DNA from: Deltaproteobacteria bacterium
GTDB lineage: Bacteria > Myxococcota > JACPTQ01
DNA: 61,612 nucleotides
Assembly: GCA_016192705.1 (NCBI GenBank)
Contig: JACPTQ010000040.1
Location: 54,936-116,547 of the forward strand
Direction of reading: 5' to 3'
This document shows positions 50,341-59,085 of this stretch, one piece after another (the first letter of the stretch is position 1; each line of letters starts with the position of its first letter). The translations under genes were made by a program, and so were the position numbers. The notes beneath the pieces are model-generated. The model saw nothing but the letters and a program-made list of their open reading frames with translations. It was not told the DNA's origin and made no database searches.

Positions 50341-52266
50341 TTGAAGAAACTCTTTCGACCTTCATGCGGATTGCTGATTCTCACAGCCAGCGCGTGCACG
50401 ACCGTTACGCAAAGCACCGATTCGACCGTGAGCGTCAGCCACGTGCTCCCGAACAACTTCGCGCTCTCGGCGGTTGTAAGCGAAGTCGAGATGGTGCTCG
50501 ATGAGCCGACCGATGCGGGCGCTCTGTTCGCGGCGCCGACCGCTACGATGGTCGCGCGAACCGACGACGGCTACAACCTCAACATCTATACGGAGGATGT
50601 CGACCAAGACGGGCGCGTCGAGATGCGACTCCAGGTGCTCGGGAATCCGTTTGCGTCGCGAAAGCTTTGGACGTTTTCGAAAGCTGGGTCGGCGCTCGGG
50701 AATGGGTTTTGGATTCGCGCGAAGTTGTATCGGGCGGACGGCGGCGCGAAGGAGACCATCGCAACGGCCATGGCGACGTCGACCGACGATTTAAAGACGA
50801 TCCAATTTGGCGGCGGGCTGAAGAAAGTGTCGCTCGTTTATGCCTGTGCGAGCGGCGTCGCGTGCGTGAGCGATGGCGGTGCAAGCGCGGATGCGGGAGC
50901 GGCAGCGGACGCCGGGGCGGGCGCGGGAGCAGATGCGGGGGCGGATGCAGGTGCGGACGCGGGAACGGACGCCGATGCGGGCGCGGATGCGGGTGCCGAC
51001 GCGGGAGCGGCAGCGGATGCGGGCGCGGACGCGGGTGAAGATGCGGGCGCGGACGCAGGACCACCCGGCTGCGGCGCCGCGGCTCTCCTCGAATCCCTCG
51101 ACGGGAACAGTGGCACCCCATCCATCGCGCAGGATACCGCGGGCAATGCCCTCATCGTCTGGGCCCAGTATACCAACGCGGGGAGAGTAGCGATTTGGGC
51201 GGCCGTCCAACCATCCGGCAGCGGCTGGTCCACGCCCGAAGTGATCGACTTCTTAGATGGCGGGAATTCTGATTCCCCCGCCCTGGCCATGGCCAATAAC
51301 GGTACCGCAATCGCCGTATGGAGGCAGCCGTCGATCTGGGCAAATCGCTACGTACCAGGAATCGGATGGGGCGATGCTGGCGTGATCGAGATCGGCGCGC
51401 AAGCCGTCTACACCCCGCGCGTTCGAGCCGACTCGACCGGAAACGCTATCGCCATCTGGGCGCGAGCCATGGGCGGGGGACTGTTTCATCTTTTTGAGAA
51501 TCGTTACGTCGCCGACGCCGGATGGGGCGGCGAGGGCGCGCTTGCGACACCGTCGACCGGCTTCGTGAACCTGACGCAGCTCGCGCTTAGCGCGACCGGC
51601 TCCGGTGTCGCCGTCTGGGAGCAGTATAACGACGCAGGTTACGACGTCTGGGCCGCGCGCTTTGTCGACGCCGGATGGCTTGCACCCGAAGCCCTTGAGG
51701 CATCGTCGAATTCGGCGGAAGCCCCGTGGGTCGCCATCGACCCGGCCGGAACCGCGACCGCTGTTTGGCGGCAACAAAGCGGGGCGTTTCAAGCGATTTG
51801 GTACAGCCGCGCGTCGCCCGGCGGCTCGTGGTCGGCACCCGCGCTCGCCGAAACCGTGGCCGGGAGCGGCTCCTACGCACCCCAGGTGGTCGTTGATGAT
51901 ACGGGGGTCGTGACCCTCGCGTTTGCGAACTCCGTCATATACGCGAATCGGTTTGTCCCCGGCGCTGGCTGGGGCGACGCGGGCGCGGTCGACAATTCGG
52001 TTGGTTCGATCCTCGACTCACTCTCGTCTAACGCGGCGGGGACAGCCTGGGTTACCTGGCGCTACTCCGTCAACGGGCAGTTCAACTTGCTCTCGAATCG
52101 ATTCACGGCCGCGACCGGGTGGAGCCCGGCATATCCCGTCGAGACGAGCGACGCGGGGACCGTGTGGGTGAGCGGACTCGCCGTTGACTCATTAGGCCGC
52201 GCAAGGATCGTTTGGTCGCAAAACGATGGAACGCGCGACAACATTTGGGTGAACCAATGTCAATGA
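50341..52266 (+). CDS. Lipoprotein: DxDxDG module, DAG linker, propeller-like repeats
   Basis: A TTG start at 50341 after AAGGGG encodes 641 residues. Signal peptide with lipobox TASAC (Cys19). Residues ~30-180 form a module shared with the next gene (DEPTDAGALF, DDGYNLNIYTEDVDQDGRVEMR, GSALGNGFWIRAKL, IQFGGGLKKV). A DAG-repeat linker of about 60 residues follows. The rest is about eight repeats of 45-55 residues with a shared pattern (GNAxxVWxQ, then NRYVPGxGWGDAG), typical of a beta-propeller. It is probably surface-exposed. Ligand unknown. Confidence 0.8.
   Translation: MKKLFRPSCGLLILTASACTTVTQSTDSTVSVSHVLPNNFALSAVVSEVEMVLDEPTDAGALFAAPTATMVARTDDGYNLNIYTEDVDQDGRVEMRLQVLGNPFASRKLWTFSKAGSALGNGFWIRAKLYRADGGAKETIATAMATSTDDLKTIQFGGGLKKVSLVYACASGVACVSDGGASADAGAAADAGAGAGADAGADAGADAGTDADAGADAGADAGAAADAGADAGEDAGADAGPPGCGAAALLESLDGNSGTPSIAQDTAGNALIVWAQYTNAGRVAIWAAVQPSGSGWSTPEVIDFLDGGNSDSPALAMANNGTAIAVWRQPSIWANRYVPGIGWGDAGVIEIGAQAVYTPRVRADSTGNAIAIWARAMGGGLFHLFENRYVADAGWGGEGALATPSTGFVNLTQLALSATGSGVAVWEQYNDAGYDVWAARFVDAGWLAPEALEASSNSAEAPWVAIDPAGTATAVWRQQSGAFQAIWYSRASPGGSWSAPALAETVAGSGSYAPQVVVDDTGVVTLAFANSVIYANRFVPGAGWGDAGAVDNSVGSILDSLSSNAAGTAWVTWRYSVNGQFNLLSNRFTAATGWSPAYPVETSDAGTVWVSGLAVDSLGRARIVWSQNDGTRDNIWVNQCQ
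50886..51060. repeat. DAG-codon low-complexity array
   Basis: This stretch is built from 12- and 6-base units coding Ala-Asp-Ala-Gly (variants of GCGGACGCGGGA). The codons vary at third positions, so selection on the peptide pattern, not only slippage, probably maintains it. Confidence 0.75.
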
Positions 52267-52802
52267 ACGTGCGGACATGGGCGGCGCTGGCGGTTCTTGC
52301 GATGGCGTGCGCGTGCAGCACCGCAACGATAGATACAAGCAACACGGTCAGCGTGCGGCACCAACTGCCGAATGGGTTTGCGTTTCGGAGCACGGTGAAC
52401 GAAGTCGAGATGCTGCTCGACGAACCGGCCGACGCGGGCGCGCTTTTCGCGAGCACCGCCGCGACGATGGTCACGACGACCGACGACGGCTACCCGCTTA
52501 ACATCATCACCGAAGACGCCGATGGCGACGGGCGCGTCGAGATGCGCATCGTCGTGCTCGGGAGCGTCTTCGCATCGCGCACGGCGTGGACGTTTGACAA
52601 GGCGGGGAGCGCGCTCGGAAACGGGTTCGTGATTCGCGCGAAGCTGCGGCGCCCCGACGGCGGCGTGATGGAAACCGTCGCGACGGGCGTTGCGACAACG
52701 ACCGACGATTACAAGACGATTCAATTTGGCGGCGGCCTAAAGAATGTTACTGTTCTTTACGACTGCGCGCCGGGCGTCGCCTGCGTGACCGACGGCGGCT
52801 GA
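52257..52802 (+). CDS. Stand-alone paralogue of the DxDxDG module, lipoprotein
   Basis: The 181-residue product starts at an ATG overlapping the end of the previous gene; a second ATG six bases later is also possible. The lipobox is around MAC/CAC (Cys18 or Cys20). It then matches the N-terminal module of the 50341 protein nearly end to end: SVRHQLPNGFAF, DEPADAGALFA, DDGYPLNIITEDADGDGRVEMR, GSALGNGFVIRAKL and TIQFGGGLKNV, ending at VACVTDGG where the other protein begins its DAG linker. It is thus the module without a repeat domain. Confidence 0.82.
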   Translation: MSMNVRTWAALAVLAMACACSTATIDTSNTVSVRHQLPNGFAFRSTVNEVEMLLDEPADAGALFASTAATMVTTTDDGYPLNIITEDADGDGRVEMRIVVLGSVFASRTAWTFDKAGSALGNGFVIRAKLRRPDGGVMETVATGVATTTDDYKTIQFGGGLKNVTVLYDCAPGVACVTDGG

Positions 52803-52830
52803 CAAGGCCCTTCAATCACACGAGGTTTTG

Positions 52831-54441
52831 ATGCGCACATCTTTACGACCGTTTCTTATTATCGCGTTCGGCTTTGCCACCACTTGCTCGTCAGAAACAG
52901 CCTCCACAACGCCACCCGCAGATGCGGGAACGAAAACCGACGCGGGAGTTGACGCGGGTACCGTTGCGGATGCGGGCACGGGTTCGGACGCCGGCTCATG
53001 GACCGCGAGCGTCACGGCGGCGAAAACGGGTGGCACCATCATCGACGGCGGCGCGATTTATTCGTCGACGAAGCTGCTCATCGGATGGAGCGCGACGTCA
53101 CAAGCGATCGACCACTTCGCCATCACCGCGAGCGAATCGATCGGCGGCACCGTCACGACAGCGAGCGCCGATGCGGGCGTCATGAACGCCACGCTCATGG
53201 GGCTTAAATCGGGAACGACGTACGCCATTGCGGTCGCCGCGTGCGTGAACGCTGGATGCACCACGATGCTCGCCGCCACTGGCGCCGACGCTTCAGCGAC
53301 GACGGAACAGGAGTTTTACAGAATGGTCGGCTCGGGCAACACCATGAGCGGCTGGGACGCAGGCGTTTGGGCCGTGCCAGACGGCATGACGCTCTCGCAC
53401 GTCTTTCGGTATGGCGCCGACGCGGGCGCGTCGCTCGAAGGGAAGCTTCAGATGGCTTACAACGTCGACCCGGCCATCGGTGGTTACGGCAAAGGGCTTT
53501 GGGGCGCGCGGCTCGCGACGATTCCGACGGCAGCCGACGCCGGCTCGCTCTACCCATTCACGCCGTTCGGCGGTTCGTACATGCTTTCAAACCCAGACGC
53601 CGGCGGCACATCCGACGTAGCCGCGTATAACGCCATCGGAATGCCGGTGCCACTCGGCGGCACACTCGGCGCAAAGATTCGGCTCTTCTTAGAAGGAACC
53701 GGCTCTGACGGTCGATCGCGCATTCTTTCGCTCGACAGCACGGACGGCTACGAAGGGAAAGATTTTCATGGCGGCTCGGCGACGGTTTGCCTCACGAACG
53801 CCGATTACTCGGGCGATGGCGGCTGCGCGCTGACCCGCGTCATCAAGGTCGAAGCCGACGACGCCGGCAACACAAACTTGCGCGACGCGCGCCAATTCAA
53901 GATCGGATACCCGACGATGACCGATTGGCGATGGAACGGCGAGCCGGGGACGTTCATGGTCTTCACCGTTGACCTCATCAACGAAGGCCCGTGTGGCATC
54001 GTTGGGTCCGACTTCACGTCGGGGTACGCCGTTTACGACGGCATAAAGTGGGACGTGCAGTACGACGGCGGGACGTGCCCGAAGCTCTTTAGAAACGTTC
54101 GCGTGCCCAACCCCGTTCACCTGGGAGCCGCAACCTACAAGATGTACTTCACCGACGACCGCGATGGCGGCAACCAACAAAAGCGCGTCGCGTACGCGCA
54201 CGCGGGGCGAACAGGCAATCCAGCGTACGTCGACTTCGAGGATTGGGAAGACACGGTCACAGAAGCGCGCGACGTGAATTTCTTGTGGCCCGACGGCACG
54301 CTCATGGCAAGCGACTATGAACGCCCGATGGACGATTTCTCGTTCCTCATGCCGACGAACGACGTCAATTTCCAGGTGATGTACTCGAACTTCGGCATGC
54401 CGATGCCGCACATCGCCGTGCTCATCCTCGTGAATCCGTAA
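52831..54441 (+). CDS. Large lipoprotein with DAG linker and FN3-like region
   Basis: The ATG at 52831 follows GAGG and encodes 536 residues with a lipoprotein-like signal (ATTC, Cys19). A DAG linker (residues ~28-58) leads to a fibronectin type III-like region (SVTAAKTGGTIIDGG, WSATSQAIDHFAIT, LKSGTTYAIAVAACVNAGC). The remaining 380 residues are one large unrecognised domain with scattered DG, DAG and EDW motifs (YVDFEDWEDTVTEARDVNFLWPDGTL). It lacks the DxDxDG module of its two upstream neighbours. Surface adhesin or sugar-binding roles are possible. Confidence 0.78.
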   Translation: MRTSLRPFLIIAFGFATTCSSETASTTPPADAGTKTDAGVDAGTVADAGTGSDAGSWTASVTAAKTGGTIIDGGAIYSSTKLLIGWSATSQAIDHFAITASESIGGTVTTASADAGVMNATLMGLKSGTTYAIAVAACVNAGCTTMLAATGADASATTEQEFYRMVGSGNTMSGWDAGVWAVPDGMTLSHVFRYGADAGASLEGKLQMAYNVDPAIGGYGKGLWGARLATIPTAADAGSLYPFTPFGGSYMLSNPDAGGTSDVAAYNAIGMPVPLGGTLGAKIRLFLEGTGSDGRSRILSLDSTDGYEGKDFHGGSATVCLTNADYSGDGGCALTRVIKVEADDAGNTNLRDARQFKIGYPTMTDWRWNGEPGTFMVFTVDLINEGPCGIVGSDFTSGYAVYDGIKWDVQYDGGTCPKLFRNVRVPNPVHLGAATYKMYFTDDRDGGNQQKRVAYAHAGRTGNPAYVDFEDWEDTVTEARDVNFLWPDGTLMASDYERPMDDFSFLMPTNDVNFQVMYSNFGMPMPHIAVLILVNP

Positions 54442-54499
54442 GGTTGGCTTACCGACTTTTCGAATATCCGCCGTGCGGTGAGCGAACGAACCATCGCGT

Positions 54500-54518
54500 C
54501 GCCGTCGAGCGGACGGCG
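54500..54518. terminator. Hairpin between convergent lipoprotein genes
   Basis: CGCCGTC, loop GAGCG, GACGGCG: a perfect 7-bp stem in the 88-base gap between two converging stop codons. No T-run is present on either side. Confidence 0.45.
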
Positions 54519-54529
54519 GTTCACTCTTC

Positions 54530-57500
54530 TTACTCCAAGAGTCCGGTGATCGCGTCGATCGGGGCGAGGTTGGTTTGGCTAACGCCGCCGATTGTCAAAA
54601 AGCCGCCGCCGGCGTAGACCGTCACCGTGCTTCCGAGAAGCGCATAGACGTTGCTACTCGCGTTCGGGTTCCACGACAGGAGCTGGCCACCGTCGGTCGC
54701 GAACGCCGCGAGTCGGTTTCGCGTCGTAGCGCCGCCCATGGTCGTGAACGTACCGCCCGCGTAAACCACCCCACCTGAGACCGTAAGCGCGTAAACGTAA
54801 TTGCCCGCGTTCGGGTTCCAGGGGAGGAGCCCGCCGTCGGTGTCGATCGCGGCGAGGTAGTTTCGCGTCTCGCCGCCGACCGCGCTGAACTCGCCGCCCG
54901 CGTAGAGTGTCCCTCCGCTCACCGCGAGGGCTTTGACACCGTACCCCGAGAGGGCAGTGACGTCGGGATCCCATGCCAGAAGCCCGCCGTCGGCGTCGAT
55001 TGCCGCGAGTTTGTTCCTCGTTAAGCCGCTGATCGAGGTGTAAGTCCCTCCGACGTAGACCCTTGACCCGCTCACGGCGAGCGAATTTACGCTGCTATTC
55101 GCGCTCGGGTTCCACGGGAGGAGCCCGCCGCCGGTGTCGATCGCGGCGACGTAGTTTCGCGTCTCGCCGCCGACCGCGGTGAAATCGCCGCCCGCGTAGA
55201 CCACCCCACCAGACACTGCGAGCGCATTGACACCGGCGTTCGCGTTCGGGTTCCACGGCAAGAGGATGCCCTCCGTCCCGATCGCCGCAAGGCGGGTTCG
55301 CGTTCCGCCATCGATCGCGGTGAAGTCGCCACCTGCGTAAACCGTCGACCCGGTCACCGCGAGCGCGCGAACGACGCTATCCGCGTTCGGGTTCCAAGGT
55401 AGGAGTCCGGCATCGAGATCAATCGCCGCGAGGTAGCTCCGCGTCTGGCCGCCGACCGCGGTGAACTGGCCGCCCGCGTAGACCGCCCCACCGCTTACCG
55501 CGAGCGCAAAGATGCTGCCGCCACTTGCGCTCGGGTTCCACGAGAGAATCCCGCCATCGGTGTCCACTGCGGCCAGGCTGGAACGGTTGCTGCCGCCGAC
55601 CGAGGAAAAGCTGCCGCCCAGGTAAACTGTCGATCCGGCCACCGCGAGTGCATAGACAGTCGGGAACGAACCCAGATTCAGATTCCACGGTAGGAGCCCG
55701 CCATCGGTGTCGATTGCCGCGAGGCCGGTCCGCGAGGCTCCGCCGATCGTCGAGAACTGCCCCCCCGCGTAGATCACCCCATCGCTCACCGCGAGCGAAT
55801 AAACGAAGAAGTTCGCGTTCGGGTTCCACTGGAGAATCCCGCCGTCGGTGTCGATCGCCGCGAGGCGGTTTCGCGGCTGGCCTCCGATCGTCAAGAATGC
55901 CCCTCCAACGTAAACCGCTCCACCGCTTACCGCGAGCGCCTTGACCTCGTCGGCAGCGTTCGGGTTCCACGGCAAAAGCCCACCGTCGGTGTCGATCGCT
56001 GCGAGGCGGTTTCGCGGCTGGATACTGATCGAGGAGAAATTGCCCCCCGCGTAGATCACCCCATCGCTCACCGCAAGCGCATAAACGCTGCCGGCCGCGT
56101 TTGGGTTCCAGGCGAGGAGACCGCCGTCGAAATCGATTGCCGCGAGCCGGTTCCGCGGCTGGCCTCCCATCGAGGTGAAATAGCCGCCTGCGTAAACCAC
56201 CCCATCGCTGACCGCGAGCGCATGAACTCCGTTGTCCGAATTTGGGTTCCAGGCGTGGAGCGTGCCATCCGCGTTGATTCTGGCAAGGCGATTTCGCGGA
56301 ACGCCCCCCACGCTCGTGAAATAACCCGCGATGTACCATCCGCCCGCGTCGTCGGGTATCGCCGCGTTGATTTGGCCGTCGTCGATCGTGAGCGGATCCG
56401 CAAACGCGAGCTCACCGGTTGTGTTGTTGAGCACCGCGCCGGGACCCGTGAACCGCCCCATCCGCGTGAACCAGCCGCCCAAGTAGATCGTGCAACCTCT
56501 GCGCGCCATCGCGTAGACGATGCCGTTCGGGACCCACCTCGCGATCGCGCTCACGGGGGGACAGTCGACGAGCGAGTCAATCGTGACCGCGAGGACAGGT
56601 GAGTCAGCGCTCTCGTTCCCCGCAGTGTCGACGGCGCGTGCGGTGAAAAGGTAGTCCCCCTCCGCGAGAGCCGACGACGTCACGGTGTACGCGCCCGTGC
56701 CATCCGCTGTCGTCGTCGCGACGGGCGCGCCACTCGCGTAGAGCCGCACCGTCGCGCTTGCTGGTGCACCGCTCCCGTTGAAAGTGGGCGTTGTGGCGCC
56801 CGTGATGTTGTCGGTGCTCGATGCCCCGGTGTCGCTCGACGCGATGAGATCGGGAGCGCCCGGCGTCGAGAGCGGCGTCGTGTCGATCGTGATGCTGAGC
56901 GCGGCCGACGCATCGCTCACGTTTCCCGCGTCGTCTTGCGCCTTGACGGTGAACGTGTAGACGCCGTCCGTGAGCACCGACGATGTCACCGAATAGGCGC
57001 CCGTGCCGGTTGTGCTCGCCGTTCCAACGAGCGTGCCGCCGTCATGATAGAGGCTCACCATCGCGAACCCCTCGACCGTTCCCGTGAAGGTTGGAGTCGC
57101 GTTGTATGTGATGTTGTCCGCGCTCGACGCCCCGGTATCGCTCGCCGCGGAAAGATCCGGCGCGCCCGGTGCGGCTGGTGCCGTGCTGTCTTCGATGTAA
57201 GGGATCGCCGCGTTGAGTGCCGTGCAAAGCCCGACGTTCTCGCCGAGATCGACAATCCGCCCATAGAAAACCGTCGATGTGTTGTCTGGAACCGCGACGG
57301 TGACCGCGAATTGGCCGGCGTCGTTTACGGTGCCGGTTGTCGGTGTCGCCGTGCAAGTCGCGTCGCCCGCGTAGATTCGAATCGTCGTGTTCGCCTCGGC
57401 GGTGCCGGCGACGATCGGCGCGTTGTTGTTCGCGGGGCCTTGCGGAATAACTCCCGTCCCGACGGGCGCCGCGGGGGGCGTCGTGTCGATCGTTCCCGCG

Positions 57501-58009
57501 CACGAATATCCGACGCGGCACGGGATGCTGAAAGTCACCGTTTTCGGCTGCCCCGACACAAATCGAAGGCTGGTTCCGTCGTCAAACGCTTCCTTCGCGG
57601 CACGCTCGCTCTTCCCGCCCTGCATATTCACGACGACGCCGAGACTCATCACGACCGATTCCGGCAGCGACCCAGAAAACGTGAAGGTAAACGTGCCGCC
57701 CGCAAACGGGTTCTCGGCGAACGTTACGCAGAATTCGTTTCGCGTGTCGCCGTCGCAATCTTTGACTTCAGACGTATAAACCCGGCCGCCCGTCGACTTC
57801 GTTGATGCGCTCTGCGCCGTCCAGTTGAGCCCGGCATCGCCCGGAGCATCGAGAAAGAGAACGAGACCTGTGATGAGGGTTGCGTCGAATCCCGAGCCGA
57901 GGTTGATCGTCGCGACGATCTTGCCCTCCGTCCCCGTGTTCGTCGCGCAGCCAAGCGGCGCAAGCAGGACCACGGTGAAGTGCAACAGCCGCCGCCTGGA
58001 ATTGAACAT
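54530..58009 (-). CDS. Giant lipoprotein: DxDxDG-like module, Ig-like repeats, 14 propeller repeats
   Basis: The ATG at 58009 after AAGGAGGGG encodes 1,159 residues; lipobox PLGC (Cys21). Residues ~30-175 resemble the neighbouring module (LDAPGDAG, DCDGDTRNEF, NPFAGGTFTFTFSG). Three Ig-like repeats follow, with the pattern PGAPDL, SDTGASSxDNIT, TPTFxG. From about residue 500, fourteen repeats of ~44 residues carry YAGGxFTxxGG, RNxLAAIDxDGGLLxWNPNA and ALAVSGG. Fourteen units could form two seven-bladed propellers. The repeat family resembles Delta-60/DUF5122-type repeats. It is likely displayed at the cell surface. Confidence 0.85.
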   Translation of the reverse strand: MFNSRRRLLHFTVVLLAPLGCATNTGTEGKIVATINLGSGFDATLITGLVLFLDAPGDAGLNWTAQSASTKSTGGRVYTSEVKDCDGDTRNEFCVTFAENPFAGGTFTFTFSGSLPESVVMSLGVVVNMQGGKSERAAKEAFDDGTSLRFVSGQPKTVTFSIPCRVGYSCAGTIDTTPPAAPVGTGVIPQGPANNNAPIVAGTAEANTTIRIYAGDATCTATPTTGTVNDAGQFAVTVAVPDNTSTVFYGRIVDLGENVGLCTALNAAIPYIEDSTAPAAPGAPDLSAASDTGASSADNITYNATPTFTGTVEGFAMVSLYHDGGTLVGTASTTGTGAYSVTSSVLTDGVYTFTVKAQDDAGNVSDASAALSITIDTTPLSTPGAPDLIASSDTGASSTDNITGATTPTFNGSGAPASATVRLYASGAPVATTTADGTGAYTVTSSALAEGDYLFTARAVDTAGNESADSPVLAVTIDSLVDCPPVSAIARWVPNGIVYAMARRGCTIYLGGWFTRMGRFTGPGAVLNNTTGELAFADPLTIDDGQINAAIPDDAGGWYIAGYFTSVGGVPRNRLARINADGTLHAWNPNSDNGVHALAVSDGVVYAGGYFTSMGGQPRNRLAAIDFDGGLLAWNPNAAGSVYALAVSDGVIYAGGNFSSISIQPRNRLAAIDTDGGLLPWNPNAADEVKALAVSGGAVYVGGAFLTIGGQPRNRLAAIDTDGGILQWNPNANFFVYSLAVSDGVIYAGGQFSTIGGASRTGLAAIDTDGGLLPWNLNLGSFPTVYALAVAGSTVYLGGSFSSVGGSNRSSLAAVDTDGGILSWNPSASGGSIFALAVSGGAVYAGGQFTAVGGQTRSYLAAIDLDAGLLPWNPNADSVVRALAVTGSTVYAGGDFTAIDGGTRTRLAAIGTEGILLPWNPNANAGVNALAVSGGVVYAGGDFTAVGGETRNYVAAIDTGGGLLPWNPSANSSVNSLAVSGSRVYVGGTYTSISGLTRNKLAAIDADGGLLAWDPDVTALSGYGVKALAVSGGTLYAGGEFSAVGGETRNYLAAIDTDGGLLPWNPNAGNYVYALTVSGGVVYAGGTFTTMGGATTRNRLAAFATDGGQLLSWNPNASSNVYALLGSTVTVYAGGGFLTIGGVSQTNLAPIDAITGLLE

Positions 58010-58365
58010 GTTCCCCTCCTTGGCTTCATCCGAGGAACTTTACGAACTCTTCAAACCAAGTGTGAGGCTTAAGCCTCGAGACTGCAACGCGCAGGTCGCG
58101 GTCCGTGTTCGCTGTACGCGCGCGGCCGTGGGTGGTAGAGAATCGCTCGTTCGCGGTTGATGGGGAGACAATGAATGCTGATGAGCCGATGTCGTCCGCG
58201 CCGTGGGTGGCCGCTCCCTCGTCGGAGCCGACGTCATCTTGCGAGTCGACGACGTCGTATCGTGGCAGGACGGCATCGTCCCCGACGAGGAGGAAATCGT
58301 CCGCGGCGGATACAAATTCCCAATAAAATAAAGGGGCAACCAAACGAAAAACGGAGGAGAAGATC
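58010..58365. other. Intergenic region with possible gene remnants
   Basis: This gap lies between the giant lipoprotein and the gene at 58366. It holds protein-like fragments on the plus strand in two frames: one around 58026-58160 (EELYELFKPSVRLKP, ending AAVGGRESLVRG) and one at 58203-58331. The segments GCCGTGGGTGG occur in both, so an old duplicated or decayed reading frame is possible. Confidence 0.4.
58203..58331 (+). CDS. Possible small or decayed ORF
   Basis: A GTG-started frame of 42 codons encodes VGGRSLVGADVILRVDDVV and ends GGYKFPIK. Its composition looks like real protein, but it has no ribosome-binding site and an in-frame stop lies just upstream. It may be the remnant of a longer gene. 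Confidence 0.25.
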   Translation: MGGRSLVGADVILRVDDVVSWQDGIVPDEEEIVRGGYKFPIK

Positions 58366-58869
58366 ATGAGCGAAAAACACGTTACTGACAGTACAAACCG
58401 GGTGACCGCGCCCAAGCCGGGCGACACCGCCATCGATTTGAGAGGTATCGAGCTTGTCGACCTGACCCGCGACGAGATGAAAGCGCTGGCGCGGCCGCGA
58501 TCGAACTGGATCGAGGTCGCTGAGCAGGTGGCTGCGGTGTACCCGCAGGTGGCCGACCAACTGGGCCTTGGCAAGTTCGATCCGGCGACGGCGATCAATA
58601 ACCCGATCGCGCGGATCGCGGAGCTCGCGCCATACGAAGCGTGGCTTGAAAAGGCGCTTGAAATGGTACGGGAGACGCGCGCGAAAGCGGCGAGCGATGC
58701 GTGGCGGGCGATGCTTAAGGTGTATCGTCGGGCGAACGATGTGGCGCTTGAAGACCCGCGTGTCGCGAAGGCGTTTCGGTTCGTGAGCGACTATCTCGCG
58801 ACCGATTCGACGCGGGAGCAAGCGGCCGGGCCGACGGGGACAACGGCGACCAACACGGGACCGCGGTAA
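58366..58869 (+). CDS. Small helical protein, unknown function
   Basis: The ATG follows GGAGGAGAAG at good spacing. The 167-residue product has no signal peptide. It begins with a polar stretch (SEKHVTDSTNRVTAPKPGD), then a mostly helical body: WIEVAEQVAAVYPQVADQLGL, IARIAELAPYEAWLEKAL, AASDAWRAMLKVYRRAND and VAKAFRFVSDYLA. The C-terminus is a Thr/Gly-rich tail. I do not recognise the family. A hexanucleotide array starts seven bases after its stop. Confidence 0.78.
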   Translation: MSEKHVTDSTNRVTAPKPGDTAIDLRGIELVDLTRDEMKALARPRSNWIEVAEQVAAVYPQVADQLGLGKFDPATAINNPIARIAELAPYEAWLEKALEMVRETRAKAASDAWRAMLKVYRRANDVALEDPRVAKAFRFVSDYLATDSTREQAAGPTGTTATNTGPR

Positions 58870-58875
58870 GAGCAA

Positions 58876-58995
58876 CCGCTCCCGCTACCGCACCCGCACC
58901 CGCTCCCGCTCCCGCGCCCGCTCCCGCTCCCGCGCCCGCTCCCGCTCCCGCACCCGCTCCCGCTCCCGCGCCCGCACCCGCATCCGCATCCGCTT
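58876..58995. repeat. Hexanucleotide array (CCGCNN) x 20
   Basis: Twenty uninterrupted six-base units all share CCGC, followed mostly by TC, GC or AC. It lies between the stop of the small helical protein and the leader of the four-helix-bundle gene. Frames through it encode only dipeptide repeats (for example Arg-Glu), and I do not consider it coding. Confidence 0.9.
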
Positions 58996-59085
58996 TCCCT
59001 TCGTTCGTGCCTCCTTTCTCGCCGCCTCATGCGACCCCATCCGGTTGGTGAGGGCCGCATTCGGCGGCTTCGAAAGGAGTCCCTC

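Noticed and set aside
58026-58598. 190-codon minus-strand frame upstream of the giant lipoprotein
   Set aside because: It covers the start of the well-supported gene at 58366 on the opposite strand and has no domain or ribosome-binding site.
58876-58995. Hexanucleotide array considered as coding (Arg-Glu or Gly-Ser dipeptide frames)
   Set aside because: It starts right after a stop codon, no start with a ribosome-binding site leads into it, and all frames look equally repetitive.
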